A stretch of DNA of 64,000 bases from Siphlonurus alternatus (taxonomy: Eukaryota; Arthropoda; Insecta; Ephemeroptera; Siphlonuridae), in contig OX463788.1 in the NCBI GenBank assembly GCA_949825025.1, forward strand, positions 36,884,390 to 36,948,389, written 5' to 3'. The translations under genes were made by a program, and so were the position numbers. The number at the start of each line of letters is the position of its first letter. Position 1 is the stretch's first letter. The notes beneath the pieces were generated by a model that ran no database searches, was not told where the DNA came from, and saw nothing but the letters and a program-made list of their open reading frames with translations. This document shows, piece after piece, positions 35,300-48,950 of this stretch.

Positions 35300-38050
35300 T
35301 GACAGAAAGAGAAAGGGGTTAATGATTTGCAGTTGCAGCGTGTGCTCTACTGAGAAATGCACTAATATTAAGCACAAGAAAAGACGATATATATAATGGC
35401 TAGATCCATCAGATCTAAAGCATCGGTAAATTTTTCATTTCATCAAATTTCACTGCCACGTATACAGTGTTGTACAAAATTAAAAAAAAATAATAATAAT
35501 ACATGCTTATCAAGTACTTATGGAATTTTATTGACAAATTATAAATATTTCTATAATATAAAAACATTGATAATGACACTAATCACTATGGAAAATAAGC
35601 ATTAAAATTTAAATGCATATAATATTATGATCATAACTAAATTTAATACAAAAAGGGGTCAATACAATTATTTTTTACTTTTATTTATTCAGACCCACTA
35701 TATATATACTATTGTGGACAACCCATATCATCTCTTTCTTCTCAATAGTCTTGAATTGCACCGAAAGTGAACATGCTGATACACACGAAGTGTCCCTAAA
35801 TAAATGTGAGTCATACATTCAAGTTATACATTTGGTGAACGGAAATGATGAATAACATTTTTCTTTTCTTTTCTCTGAATGATCATGGATACGTGTTGGT
35901 TATATAAGAGGAAATAAAAAAGGGGTCCCTTATATTTATATGCGCTCGTTCAAGTATTATTTTATATATGCACCCTCCTCTATAATACATTCGCACTTCC
36001 AGTAAAATGTTAGTACGTACTAGGAGAAAAGTGAGGTTGCCTGCAGTTGCGTTTCTTTTGAAGCTAACATAGCATCAGACTCCATCATCAGCTTTTCATT
36101 CTCTTCACCACTCTCTTGTGACAAAAGCCGCGTGGACCACAGAGGAGAATATTTTTTCGTCATCATCAATTCCTGGTAATTCATTTTGCCACCGTAAATT
36201 AAGTTTAATATTAATTCCAAAATCAATTCCTTTTTACATAATAACTTTTTATTTGTAAATTAAAAATAATATTTGTTATACGTTTGCTTGGGAAGTGATT
36301 GTGTGCTAATACTAATTTTCAAAATTATTCAACGACTGTTTTAATAATTAAAAAAAACGTAATTACTTTATTTATCCATTCATGTTTTTTTTTTTAACAC
36401 ATTTTGTCATATTATAGTGTATAATTCATTTCTGTAGGTTTATACTATCAAATAAATTCAATAATGAAATTTCACGCAAAACGTAAATTCATTTAATATA
36501 AAATTACTTTTTTTGATTTTTATCAAAATTTGTTTATTCAAAATGATGTTATTATCTATAGTTAAACAGTAAAATCAAATATTAGTTCTATGAAAATAAA
36601 CACTTTATATATGAAGCATTACATGTGATGTGCTTCGTAAGCAGTATTTGCAGGTAAACATAACACAATATAATATGTAGTGCAGAGTTTACTTATTCCT
36701 TTACCTCTGATGCTACAGATTCAAATATACATTAACTGAAATACATTTTCAGAGTCAACATGATTTAAATATATAATGATGTTGAAAAATATTTTAAACA
36801 TGGGTATACAAGCATCTATATTACATATACATATATAATATATAAACTTTGAACGTTAGGTAATATGTATTAATTTATTCCATATTTGCTGCAAAATATT
36901 TTCATATTATGTGTCATATTATGGGAAGTTATAAGTTAGTATCAAACAGATTTTATGTATGTAACATGATATGAATCCATGTTTCTAATACATAACGCGT
37001 CAGTAAAAAGTATAAAAAACATTTTAAAAAATACTATTCAAATAGCAAATAAAAAAATATTTGTAAAATACATAATTTAAGCTAACTTTTTTATAAAATA
37101 AGTAATAGATAATTACATAAATATAATATAATTATGTTTATGACAGTTCTCGCAATCTCCATGTGTATAAATTATTATCCATTTTATAATGAATCGAAGA
37201 AGTTATTAAAATAATGTTAAAATAATAATATACAGTATATTATTATACGTAATTTATTATAATAATATGTTAATATATATATATATATATATTTATTTTA
37301 TGACTGTTGTAATCATTTTCTAATTTATTTTTTTAATACCTGTTTGGTCAACAACTTTTATTGAAAGATGGAATTCCCTATTAACCCAATTTAAAAAAAT
37401 GAATAAAATATTTAAAATATTATTACTATTTGAATTAACCAAGCTTATAATATGTATTGATGATCATGCTTTGTAAGGCATTAAATCTGAAAGCGAAAGT
37501 CATGAATACTCGCACTGTTTGATGTAACAGTAGACATTTTACCTTTCAATACCAGACGTTCGAGATAATTACCATAAAATGGCTTCAAGCAATTTTTAGT
37601 CCCGCGCCCTCTCAAAGGAACGGTGATATGCTGTATTTTGTATTGTATATTATAGTGTGTAGGGGTAAACATTATAAAGCATATACATATATATTGCTAA
37701 TATATATAATAAATATATATACACAACGTTTATAATAGTCTAATTATAGATGCTTCACAAAAGACCCAATTATGTATGCTTGTATATAAATATATATATT
37801 AAGATACAAACAAGAATATTGTAAATTTTTAGAAATAAGAAAATATTTCTAATCATAAAAATGATCACTAACTCATGCAGTCAATATAATTAATTATTTT
37901 AACGTACTGGTATATTGTTATAATGCATCTTGTCTCTATCACAATCTATTGAGGCGTGGGCATGAATTTGAACATTTTTAGGATGGTTATTAAGACTGGA
38001 TAATTTTCTTACCACCTTATAAAAATTGCATCTGTATGCCTCTTATATCG
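35300..38050. other. AT-rich stretch with no recognised gene
   Basis: One possible exon fragment lies at 36020-36226 on the minus strand. It is listed separately. Otherwise only short open frames and short TA runs (for example 37270-37291) are seen. Confidence 0.4.
36020..36226 (-). CDS. Possible C-terminal exon fragment, unknown protein
   Basis: The frame encodes a hydrophilic stretch (LLSQESGEENEKLMMESDAM) ending SLFS-stop. The coding strand is much less AT-biased than its surroundings. An acceptor-like ATTACCAG|GAATTG lies within it at about 36174. No domain is recognised; it could be a chance frame. Confidence 0.2.
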   Translation of the reverse strand: MILELILNLIYGGKMNYQELMMTKKYSPLWSTRLLSQESGEENEKLMMESDAMLASKETQLQATSLFS

Positions 38051-38060
38051 ATCTGCAGCT

Positions 38061-38114
38061 CAAGTAAAATAGACAACATTCAAGCTGCAAGTAAAATAGA
38101 CAACATTCAAGCTG
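38061..38114. repeat. 27-bp unit duplicated in tandem
   Basis: CAAGTAAAATAGACAACATT plus CAAGCTG occurs twice without a mismatch (38061-38087 and 38088-38114). Confidence 0.95.
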
Positions 38115-38289
38115 CCCCGAAATGTACATTTACATATTTGAATTTTAATGGTGTAATTGAATTGACGTTACACTTACTCAATACTTGTGTTAAAGTCAAC
38201 AATAACGTAAGGTAAAATTTTAGCTGCCAGAAGCACTGACATCCATCAAATTTCTGGTAAAGCTGAAAATTATAACACACGACTCCTCA

Positions 38290-38292
<3 letters not shown>

Positions 38293-38375
<83 letters not shown>
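38293..38375. repeat. (TA)n microsatellite
   Basis: About 83 bp of uninterrupted TA. Confidence 0.95.
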
Positions 38376-38377
<2 letters not shown>

Positions 38378-39890
38378 AAGTTTAATTAATGTACTGCTTA
38401 GTATATCAAAAACTTAAAGTTATCAACTACTTAATTATATTCCATAATAACCGTAAACAAAAATTAAGCTCGTATAATGAACAAAATTAATTTTCAAAAG
38501 AAAAATATATTTCACTTAATTAAAGCATAAAAAAGTAAAGTACACAAATTACAATGTATATTAGTCAATTGTTATATATATGTATATTATTAGAAGATGT
38601 ACGCACAAAAAAATTGAATGACGATACAACATGATCACATTTATCTAGCCTGTTGTCAAAGGCTTTGTAAACAAATACAACACAATTTTTATACCTGAAA
38701 AAAAAGTATAAGAGATATTGAAATAACTTAACATTTCAGAACTTATTTCTTATGGTTTCTAACGTGAGTAAACGCGTCTGCAAATAAGCTTCTTGCATTA
38801 ATTACGTTATACGCGTACATGCAGCCCCAAGCATTATAACCATCATTTAATCTGTCTTTCACTTTTCTTGCATAAATCGATAAGATCGTAATTATCAGTC
38901 ATGTCCCTGCAATGGCATCAGGGTATTGAATATAATTAATTATAAAGAGTAAAATTAGGAAAAACAACTAACATTGAAATTTTCACAAACAAAATTAAAC
39001 CTGTGACAGACTGAAATATAAAACATATCGATAAAACTTCTACATAAATGTTAATTATACTTACAGCATATAATAATTCTATTTAAATAGGCACAGTAAA
39101 ATCAATAAATTAAAATTTAAAATGGTAATACAGTGTCTGTATATTAATTTCATGCATATACATAAAGAATACCGAATAAATGAATATTACAGTGAATATA
39201 ATATTGTGAGGATTACTCCATGGATTACATACAATATCGAAAGCTTAATATTCTTTCATTTACATACATTTAAAAATATATAACTATATATATTATACAA
39301 AAATTACTACATTTCTTTGTGGTTGCGAAAAAAAATGCAAATTCAGGGTTTGTTATGTGGGGGAATATCTACGTATATACTGGTAAACACTCAAAGCTGC
39401 TTCATACTACAGCAGGCATCATTGTTACAGCAAAAATTATCAAGGCTATTATACAGAATAATAATGGACATTACAATTTCATACACTCTATATGGTTAGA
39501 ATAAATTCAAATACTCTTTACAAGCTTTATCTGCTGCGCTCAGGCAATTTATAATTTGAATACTTGGCTCATTTTAAGTTATTTCATATATAAAAATATT
39601 AAAAAAGACAATGTTCCACTGCAATGTTTTATTTCTCCAATTTAAAGATTTTTTAAGAATAATTACTTTTAAATTAATGCTCTTTATATATATTATATTA
39701 TATATATAGTTATATACCCATACTTTCCATCTGAGTAATACTGTATTGGAGAGAAGGTATGGCGGAATATTGTGCAATGGAGCACAATCACCATAATTAT
39801 ACTTATAACAATAACTTTATCTCTCTATTTTTTCCAAAAAAATCTAATAAATTATCGAAATTTGTTCTAAATTTGTCACGCCACTGTTAT
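38376..39890. other. AT-rich gene-free stretch
   Basis: Only short, AT-biased open frames; no splice-supported exon or repeat of note. Confidence 0.5.
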
Positions 39891-39892
39891 AA

Positions 39893-40040
<148 letters not shown>

Positions 40041-41480
40041 TCATAATAAATCAATTCAATGAATTTGAACAGTTAAAAATATTCGCAATCTCCGATCAAC
40101 TATGAAACAAATAAAGCTGAAGTTGAGCAAGATGTTGACGTTTTCTTTTTGAAGAAGTTCTCTGCTTCTCTGTATTAACTTGCCTTGTAATATAAAATAA
40201 ATATAATACGTTTGTAAACCTCTGCATATTGGTAACGTTAGATGTGGGGGAGGAGGGAGAGACGATGCTGGAGGGTTGGCATTCTCCATCATGCAGTCTT
40301 GCAATGGTTATTTCAGTCTGCAGTCTGCGTGGATTGAAAATAGAAAAAGCACTTGAGACGCGTAAGACGTGAGACAAAGAATTTTTTTTTTTTTTTTTTT
40401 TAAATGTTGAATAAATTCTTTATCGTTTTCCATAGTATAAAATATCAATAATACATAGTTAAGAATTATTTACTTCCAGTTATTATTTTTAACTAAAATA
40501 TCGAACTGATGTATAAATTATATTAAAGGGAAGGACGGCCAAGATTACAAAGTAATTTATTAAAAAATATGAAGTTATCTCGCCCATCATGGGCTCATGT
40601 CTGCTCTGCATGACGTTAAAATAAATATGTGTTTTTTTTATTTTATTTTTAATCACTAATGTTTTCACAGATGCTACACAGATGCACTCGTTTCATATTA
40701 TAATGGCATTGACCTTTTGACATTGAAGTAAATAATCAATGACCAATAATAATTAATTATTCAACAAATCCACTTCACTTATCAGAAATTAGTTTCTTTG
40801 AAACAATTTCTTCTAGTTCATATACACGTTTCTATTTGATTTATTTATAGTTTCTTTAATAATTTACTGGGTTTATTACTAATTTAATTTCAGCTTCTAA
40901 CTAGTATAATTAATAATGAATTTCATCTATATTGATTAACCTACTCAGGCAGCATTTTTTTATGAAACGTTGCTTGATAAGTAACTTCATTAATTAGAAA
41001 TTGTAATATTTTAATTAAACTTAGATTGAAATAATCATCACATACATAAATTATTTTGAATAATAATTATAATTAAAATCCATCACTAACCTCCTCTTAA
41101 CTAATTGCATGAGACTTCAAATTTAAGATTACACTTTTAGATTTTACTAACTTGCATTATAAATTAATCAAGTGGACCAAAAAGTATGAAAATAATTAAA
41201 TAATTCTTGTACGGACTTCTCTTGAGTCCTGAGTATGACTTAAATTATTACTTGCTAAGCTTAAAACTTAAAGCTGAAAAGAGCTATGCTATTGATTTAT
41301 TCTATAAGTGCTATAAGATTGGTGCCTGCTATTGCTATTTACACTAATGATTACATGAAAGAGATAATAAAATAAATTGTATGATAAATATACTATCGGT
41401 TCAGTATATTAAATTTTTATGAGAATGATGTCCATCTAATAAATTGAAAACGAAAGGTACGGTAAAAATGTGAGAAGAGA
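40041..41480. other. AT-rich stretch without recognised gene
   Basis: A moderately GC-rich patch lies at 40.21-40.37 kb. Overlapping minus-strand frames of 82 and 93 codons cross it, but neither shows a recognisable domain or codon pattern. A poly(T) run follows at 40382-40402. Confidence 0.35.
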
Positions 41481-41810
41481 AATTGCAAGAATAAAGAGGG
41501 ATGACACTTGGGGCACGCTTAGACATTGCCAAGGTTGTTGCTGCTGGCTGATTCACAAAGAGCAAGCGATCTAAACTAGATGCGCTACGAGGAGGGTAGC
41601 CAGGGGAGCTGCTGGGGTAGTAGCGGCGATGTGATGTGAGGGATAGGAAGAGATGATCGAGCGGGTCCGTGGCAGCATCTTGCTTGGCCTGGTCGGCCGG
41701 TGTGTGTCGTCTTGCCGCATGGTCTGCTTGCCTGGCTGCTCTTTCCTTCAATATTCTTCTCCATTCCATTCAAAGCGTGCGCACAATCAGTTCATCCCAC
41801 TATAGACTAG
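41481..41810. promoter_or_regulatory. GC-rich island, possible promoter or first exon
   Basis: About 330 bp of near-balanced base composition inside AT-rich DNA. Frames of 122 codons (minus, 41401-41769) and 132 codons (plus, from 41669) run through it only because stop codons are rare at this composition; neither shows a domain. CACAATCAGTTCATC at about 41787 contains TCAGTT, an arthropod initiator-like hexamer. Confidence 0.25.
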
Positions 41811-42885
41811 CTGTTTCCTATCTGCTAGTTTGCCTGCCTACCCTTGGAGTTCTAGTTCTCTTTAGCGATTCTCCCCCCCCCCCCCTCGACTCAATATGCA
41901 TACCTATCGACAGCCTTACTTTTCTGATCTGCAGCCTCACTACTTGTATGCATTTTATGTTATATATAATATATATTATATACGCATGTCATGGATGTAC
42001 CGGAATACGGTGGGTGTTGGGATTTGGCTACTTTTTTTGTTGTAAAATTCACTTTCCTAGAAAGTAAAATTGATTTTATGCTTCACGTAGAACGTATACA
42101 GTCCCCAAAAAATTGTAAAAAGGCATTTTTATCAATTTCCAAAGTTAGATTCTTTCTTTGTTAAACACAATACAAATGTCTTGTGTTTGTCTTTAATGAA
42201 TGGTTATTATATACAACAAATGTTTACAGCCGAATCAATGCGTGTTGCAAATTTAACCATTAAAATACATTCCAATATTGATTATAATTTTATAATTTAT
42301 TTTATACAAATTTATTTATAAATATAACTTGGAACAGCCAGAATGTATGTAATCCCCCATGATATATATGCTCTCTTGAAGCGTTGTAACGTTTTAACAC
42401 GTTTTAACGTAGTCTATACATGGAGAACTGGTGAACAAACTCATTAAGAATAGCGAGATTAGGTGCTCATATTACATATTACCTCCACTTATGATATTAA
42501 AGAAAATCCTCAACCGTTTGTTTTTCAAAGCTGAAACGCCAGCAAATCAGGCGGCAGGGATATCAGTCCGGCTGTCCAATAATAAAAATTCAAAACAATG
42601 AAAACTGTGATGTTATGAAAATTACATACTATAGAAAAATTTGTGCATGACAGAGTACAAATCAGGTTCACATATATCAGATAGTGTGATAAAAATGTCA
42701 AATTTAATTTCATGCAGAATTATAACAACGGAATATTATTTTATCATAATATCGAAAATAGTCTAACATGGCTTAATTATGATTGTAAATATACGAGAAA
42801 TTATTCAACTGGAATATCGTATATAAGCACATCACAAGTTGCCCAAGTTGGTGAAATTAAAAGGAGGGAGTACAGTCGAATTAAT
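41811..42885. other. AT-rich gene-free stretch
   Basis: A 12-nt poly(C) run lies at about 41874-41885. No gene or repeat family recognised. Confidence 0.45.
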
Positions 42886-42891
42886 TAAATA

Positions 42892-43072
42892 TTCCCGCCG
42901 AAAATAGCCGGAAGTGTGAAGTTTGCAGCTCTTCTGTTTGTAATTCAGATTTGAAACTTTACAAATTGGTTTGAAATAGAAGTACTGACCTATGTGTGAA
43001 ATTGTAACGCTGAAATACAAATAGGAAGACCAGAAACCTTACACTTCCGGCTACTTTTGGAGGGAATTGCAA
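42892..43072. repeat. Inverted repeat of a ~60-bp module
   Basis: The left arm (42892-42950) reads TTCCCGCCGAAAATAGCCGG, AAGTGTGAAG, then CTCTTCTGTTTGTAATTCAG. The inverse of the right arm (43008-43072) reads TTCCCTCCAAAAGTAGCCGG, AAGTGTAAGG, then TCTTCCTATTTGTATTTCAG. A diverged single copy is at 2845-2920. This fits the ends of a small foldback element; no target duplication is evident. Confidence 0.65.
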
Positions 43073-43229
43073 GTAAATTTGACTATAGTTCTCACCAACT
43101 GATGAAGTGTCGTGAGTCATCATCAGACATGCAAGAAGACGTTCCGGGTAGCGCACGCTAGATCACCGGGGGTGGGCGAGGGAGGGTGACGCCTTGACAC
43201 GTCTGCGATGCCCCGGAGGAGGAAGGACC

Positions 43230-43232
<3 letters not shown>

Positions 43233-43327
<95 letters not shown>

Positions 43328-43337
43328 GAGAGAGAGA
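43233..43337. repeat. (GA)n microsatellite
   Basis: About 105 bp of GA dinucleotide with one C interruption. A short GC-rich patch (43140-43230) lies to its left. Confidence 0.95.
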
Positions 43338-45534
43338 ACTAAGCGTGTTGTTATCACAGGCTACGAATCGCCTTGCACACGCAATGATATAAACATGCAT
43401 GAATATACACGATAACTTCACCTATATATACAACAAACAATATGATTCTTTTTATATATATACAGTACATATATACAGCTCTACATATTTTTCTCTTTAT
43501 TATACAGCTAAAATATGGTGATATTTGCCTACTTGCCTAAAGCAAAAAAACAAGAAAAGATTTCAGAGTGATAACAGAAGGTTTTTCGGATTTTTTGATA
43601 GCAATAAAAATTGAACATTAATATTAATGTTTTATTATATTTTTCTCTCTATTTATTTGGTTGGAAAGGCTATCCCTACAGAATATACACTATAAAAATA
43701 TCAATTTATACCTTGTGTCTATACTTGATGCTGATGTTTCTGCAATGCCTTTGTAACTTTAAATCCTTGTTACAAATAAAAAAAATTAAGTCATCTATAA
43801 AATAAATATACAGTATGTAAATGTTTATGCGGTGTACATTTATATACACGATGAAATAACAAAACAAATTGTTATATTTTGATACCCTTGTCGTTCCTTA
43901 TATATCAAACCATTCATGGCATTTAACATTTTATACTTTATTATGAATTATATGACGTGTAATATATGCTGTCAGAAAATGCTTATACTTCTGAGTAAGG
44001 TTTAAAAAATATTGAGCGTTTTCTCATTTCCTATCGGTACACAAACTCATGTTTAAAGTTACTCAAAACTAACTGAATAATCCACATTCAATATATTGTT
44101 GCGATCGCGGATCAAAGTCCACTTGCAACTATCTGTTTAAAAGTCATAATTTATATAATATCATATGATACAATATACGTAAGTTAATAATATATCACCT
44201 GTATATAGTATGATTCTTTCTTTACCACAATAATGCATGAATTATTTTATTATACTGCTTAATTGTTATTTAAAACAAGTTAAATGGTTATTGAATATGA
44301 TATATGAGAAGCATTCAAAATGCTTCAACATTTCGGATGTTTCATAAATAGACGATTGGATAATTTCCTTAATACATATTATATAAAGGTATATCTATCT
44401 ATTCACATCAATTTAATTAATACGTTGGTATGTACACAGCTATGAAAACTACATAATTTTAAAACTTGAGAATGACCAGATATATTTATTTCTAATAAAA
44501 AAAAAGTTCATTTTCTATCCTTTTTTTCAAATTCATTGTAATATAATTTAGGACTTCAGTTATGAAAATTTTACTCAAAACATACTATATTATCGTCGAA
44601 CCTGTTTATACAAAACATTATAGGTTCATCGTTTCGGACTTCCTTGTACTAGATGTTGCATGGAAAATTAGATTTCTCAATTTGAAACTTTATAATATCA
44701 GTCCAAGAATATTTTATACAGTGCAATAATGGTAACTAATAACAATATATTACTTTACAAAATCCAAGATCCCTATACTATCATCTTGACAAAATCCTAA
44801 GTGTTAATCATCTAATGAATTGATAATACCCAATTGCTATGTAAAGCATAATATATGTATGCAACACTTTTGATTCCCTAACAAAAGCAAATTTAATGTA
44901 GCTATTTGTACTTTGTGGTACGATAGTTTCATGATAAAATTTAGTGCAGCTCCGTTGATGACGCCTATTGTAATGCTTATGAGGTACTGTACATCTACAG
45001 TATATTTATGTTCATGCAATGCACAGTAAAAGCATACATATAATACTGTATTATGTTTATATTATAAATACCACCATGCAATTATAATTTTGGAAAAAGA
45101 ATCGAAATATTTAATTTATTAGTTTTATTACTATATACCCCACACAATATCCACAAATGTGGAAAAAATTTAAAACGTATTAAAAACAAGCTAAAAAGTT
45201 TACTTATAAAAAAAAAAAGAAAAAAAAAAAAAAAGAGTATTACAACGTAAATTACTTTTACAGTAAACATTTGAAAATCACTGGGAAAGAAGTGATTAAT
45301 TGGAATGTGCAAACTTAATAGATTATTGTATTACTATATTATATATTTTGGTTTATAAATATTATACTATGTAATGCAATTATGTTGTTACATGAAACTC
45401 TTTTCTATTTGAAACAATGTATAAATATAATTTAAATTCAATGCTTGTGGTTTTAAATTGAAATTATAAGTTTAAAATGCTAGTTTAACCAGTTTTAAAT
45501 AATTTTAATTAAATAGTCTTACTTTGTTTAAAGT
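43338..45534. other. AT-rich gene-free stretch
   Basis: Nothing beyond short AT-biased open frames and small A runs. Confidence 0.5.
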
Positions 45535-45890
45535 TTTGAATTGGCACTTGACGCAGTGATGCGCCTCTGATTTGTAATCGGATGGTCGTGAGTTCGATCC
45601 CAGCCATGCACCGCCAAACTTTTCACAAAGTGGCGGTTGCATGCTAAAGAACACCCACTCGTGCATCCGGGAGGTAATTGATGGCATTCTCCATCAAATG
45701 CCGACCATGCTGACTGAGGTTTTCATGGTTTCCTCAGTTACAACCAGGCGAATGCTGTTGGGGATGGATTGCTCAGGCCATGGCCGCCCCGGTTAGGAAG
45801 GGACCCACAAAAGTAGGGTCTACGAAGAGCCGGGAGGTTAAATTCAGTCACTTAATTGTGGCCAGTACCCTGTACTAGGGTTCAGTTGAA

Positions 45891-45941
<51 letters not shown>
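45535..45941 (+). mobile_element. tRNA-Thr(UGU)-like SINE with poly(A) tail
   Basis: The first 75 nt form a tRNA-like head: an A-box region (CGCAGTGATGCGCC), an anticodon arm (TCTGA, loop TTTGTAA, TCGGA; anticodon TGT) and a B box (GAGTTCGATCCC). A tRNA-unrelated body follows, including GGTTTTCATGGTTTCCTCAG and CCAGGCGAATGCTG, a motif pair I associate with invertebrate SINE core domains. It ends in 47 A residues (45895-45941). RNA polymerase III promoter boxes are internal. The T-stem is partly mispaired. No confident target duplication was found. Confidence 0.8.
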
Positions 45942-45942
<1 letters not shown>

Positions 45943-45992
45943 ACTATGCTGTTTTAGTTAAAACTACTAAAAATCACATTCTTATGAATTCA

Positions 45993-46314
45993 TGAATGGA
46001 GGCTTTAAGTCTGCCGATTTTGCGGTGTTCCCAGCGTCCCATCCAAACCTATATTATGTAAAAAAAAAACTCGAAATCGCTATTTTGGTATTAAAGATAC
46101 TTTTTAGAGGAAAATAAGTTATTGGTTCATTATCAAAAGACCTCTAAATGGGTGGGGGGGGTAGGAGATATTTTCAAATTAATAGCTTTAATAGTTACTG
46201 AGAAAAAATTCAAATTTTGTATTATAACATGGTGGCTTATCAGGGTATGTATACATACCCTGGTGGCTTATGGGGAAAATTTTCCCGCCGGGGAACACTT
46301 GAAGCCTCTATTGT
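45993..46314. mobile_element. MITE with GGAGGCTTTAAGT ends
   Basis: The left end (ATGGAGGCTTTAAGT, 45996-46010) and the inverse of the right end (ATAGAGGCTTCAAGT, 46297-46311) form a short inverted repeat around about 320 bp. A perfect 22-bp palindrome (half-site CAGGGTATGTA, 46241-46262) lies inside, bracketed by direct repeats GGTGGCTTA (46231-46239 and 46262-46270). It sits 50 bp from the poly(A) tail of the SINE. Confidence 0.55.
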
Positions 46315-48580
46315 TAAGTGCCTAGTCGTTCATACTCATGATACAAGTGGCTTATTAATTATCATAAAAAGTTTGTAGCATAATTAGCAGACAAGAGAAA
46401 AATTAATTACAATGGAACTACCACAGTGATGTTTCTACATGCATTATACATATCAAGGTGGACAAGTCATTATATATGCAGTATATGTCTGGGCAATATC
46501 ATACTGCTTTTGTTATATATATAATGTTATAGAGATAGCCTAAACCGTACATTTATGGTGCTGCACATATACGGTATTGCCCTTTCAATTCAACATACAC
46601 ACAACCAGTAACGTAGATCGGATTTCACATTAATTATGTATACTGTAACACGAAATACTATAGTAGGCTTGCAAAAAAAAAAAAAAAAAAAAAAAACATT
46701 AGGTGTCATTTGTATTTAATTGAAAAAATTATAGCAAAATATTAATTATATACATGAATATGACTTATTTTCATAGAGTTAAATACAAAATAAAATATGT
46801 ATGTTTAGATTAGTTGAACTCACATGGGATTATTGTGGTTTAATCATAGAACTAACTTTGCTTGCCACTAAATTTGTCGGATGGTATTCAAATGCAGAGG
46901 CCAATCTAACTAGAATATACTGTACAAATTAAATAAAGAGACATATCATATATTATATTATTGCTGTTAGACATGCAAATTTACTTTTCATAATTTAATG
47001 ACAATGATTTGCTTTTGTGAGTTGTGTAAATAATTTTCTTTCGATATTCGCAAAGAAGTGCCTAGAAGCAAGTGAAAATATCTTTATTTATAGGACATTG
47101 CAACGTAATTTGATATTCAGCTGCATACATGTGTTATCACATCAATTTTTCCTTTGTTTGGCTCAGCAGGGCAATGCTGCCAACATGCAATGCAACTCTC
47201 TCATATCGTCTGTGAAATGACAGTCATGTTCTCCTTGCATCCTGGTATACATTATCACTATTATCAGATTATACCTAAAATCTGATTATTCTCATCCATT
47301 CTCTATTGCATTAAAAAAAATAGCTTCAGGTTTATCATTAAAAACTATGTTTCATGCTTTTAGCAATTTTTATAATTAATTTCTTCATAACAATATAAAG
47401 TAAAAAGGTGTGCATTCGTAATAAATATTATACAGAATATGTCGTATTAAATAAAGTTAAATAAAAGTATATTTTTAAGAAATAAATAAGCAGGGAAGAA
47501 AATCTAAAATAAGTGAAATAAAATTATGATCATAAACAGAAAGAAATTTAGAAACTTGCAATGTATCTGACTTTAATGCATGAAACAAATTTAATGTCAC
47601 ATATAAACTCTTAAAAACAAAATGAGTTGGATTTACATAAAAAAGAATACATAAATTTTCTGACATTTCGTGTTTTAAGTGTTGTGACATTGAAAGGATA
47701 TATCAAATTATAATAAACTTTAAGATTAATGGACTTGATAAATACTTGGAAATATATTAACATTACCAAAAACTTATTTGGTATTATACATATTTCGTTA
47801 TTTTGTTGAAGTATTAGTTAATATTTCTGGTAAACAAAATACGACGTAAAATATTATATTCCTGACAAGGCATAATTAATTATAATTATTTAGCTCTCCT
47901 CTCTCATTTCTGGCTTATTTATACGTTGAATATAAACATAAATGAAATAATCCAATCCCATTTTTTACATAATGTCATCTCTAAACATCAAACAATAAGC
48001 AGGCAATAACCACAGCCTTTATAATTGTAATTGGATAGTTAATGTTTAACAAGCAGCTTTATACAATTAAATTTAGTCCAGTTCCAAGAGTAGCAACGTC
48101 TTTCTGTTAATGATCATGTTGTTATTTCAGATTTTTCCCCTGATGCATGTTTATATTTCAAATAAATACACCTAACAAATATTTAGATTAATAATTTTCA
48201 GATACAGCAGTAATTATTACATAGTATGTAGATCATTAAAAAGAACAGTAATGTACGTATTATATGTCAAAATCATCAACTTTGGTGAACCTCATTGTTA
48301 CCAATGTTTATTATGAGAAAATGTTACCCATATATTAAAATCAAAAGGTCATGTTTCTCATACAATTATATTATGTTATTTAATATAAAATCATTAAACA
48401 AAAAGTGATGTATGTAGTTGATTGTTTATAATACATGCGTAAATAAGCTTATATATTATTAGTTTCAATTTCATGCAGTATTTTATCCTAAACGCTGTTT
48501 TTATACACACTTAAAAATGTTAACCAGAAAAATTATAAAATCACCAGACAAAATGTACCAACTAATCAACTAGTAAAATT
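46315..48580. other. AT-rich gene-free stretch
   Basis: A poly(A) run lies at about 46673-46696. No recognisable gene. Confidence 0.5.
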
Positions 48581-48585
48581 AAAGT

Positions 48586-48950
48586 GGGTGGACAGTCCAC
48601 CCCTTTCACTGTTGCCGTATATGTCCCCTCCCCCTGTGATTTTTTTCCCTGGCTATATGCCACTGCAGTAAGGCCAAATAAACGGGCGTGGTGGGGATTC
48701 GACCGCGGGTGGACCATATAGCCAGCGGTGGCGGATGCTGCGATACACGCGCTGCAGATTTGTGTGCACACCTGGCTGGCAAGCAAGCACGCCATCAGTA
48801 GACTGCATGCACGACAGTGTTCAATCGTCACCAACATTAGATTGCCTACGTCTCCCTCCCCCTCGCTCCGTAATACTCTCCAAAGCAAAGACGTTTTACT
48901 ACCTTCTTTGCTCGATTCATTAATTCTAAACCACCACATTGTAAATTTTA
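48586..48950. promoter_or_regulatory. GC-rich island with palindrome and B-box-like motif
   Basis: The island begins with a perfect palindrome (GGGTGGACAGTCCACCC, 48586-48602). On the minus strand GGTCGAATCCCC (about 48693-48704) resembles an RNA polymerase III B box, but no tRNA fold or A box at the right distance is present, so it may be a SINE remnant. A 148-codon minus-strand frame crosses the island without any domain I recognise. It could be a promoter or first exon. Confidence 0.25.

Noticed and set aside
41401..42067. 122- and 132-codon frames in the 41.6-kb island as proteins
   Set aside because: Two overlapping frames on opposite strands both stay open owing to composition; neither has a recognisable motif.
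45535..45615. Functional tRNA-Thr gene
   Set aside because: The T-stem is mispaired, the acceptor stem does not close, and the sequence continues into a SINE body with poly(A).
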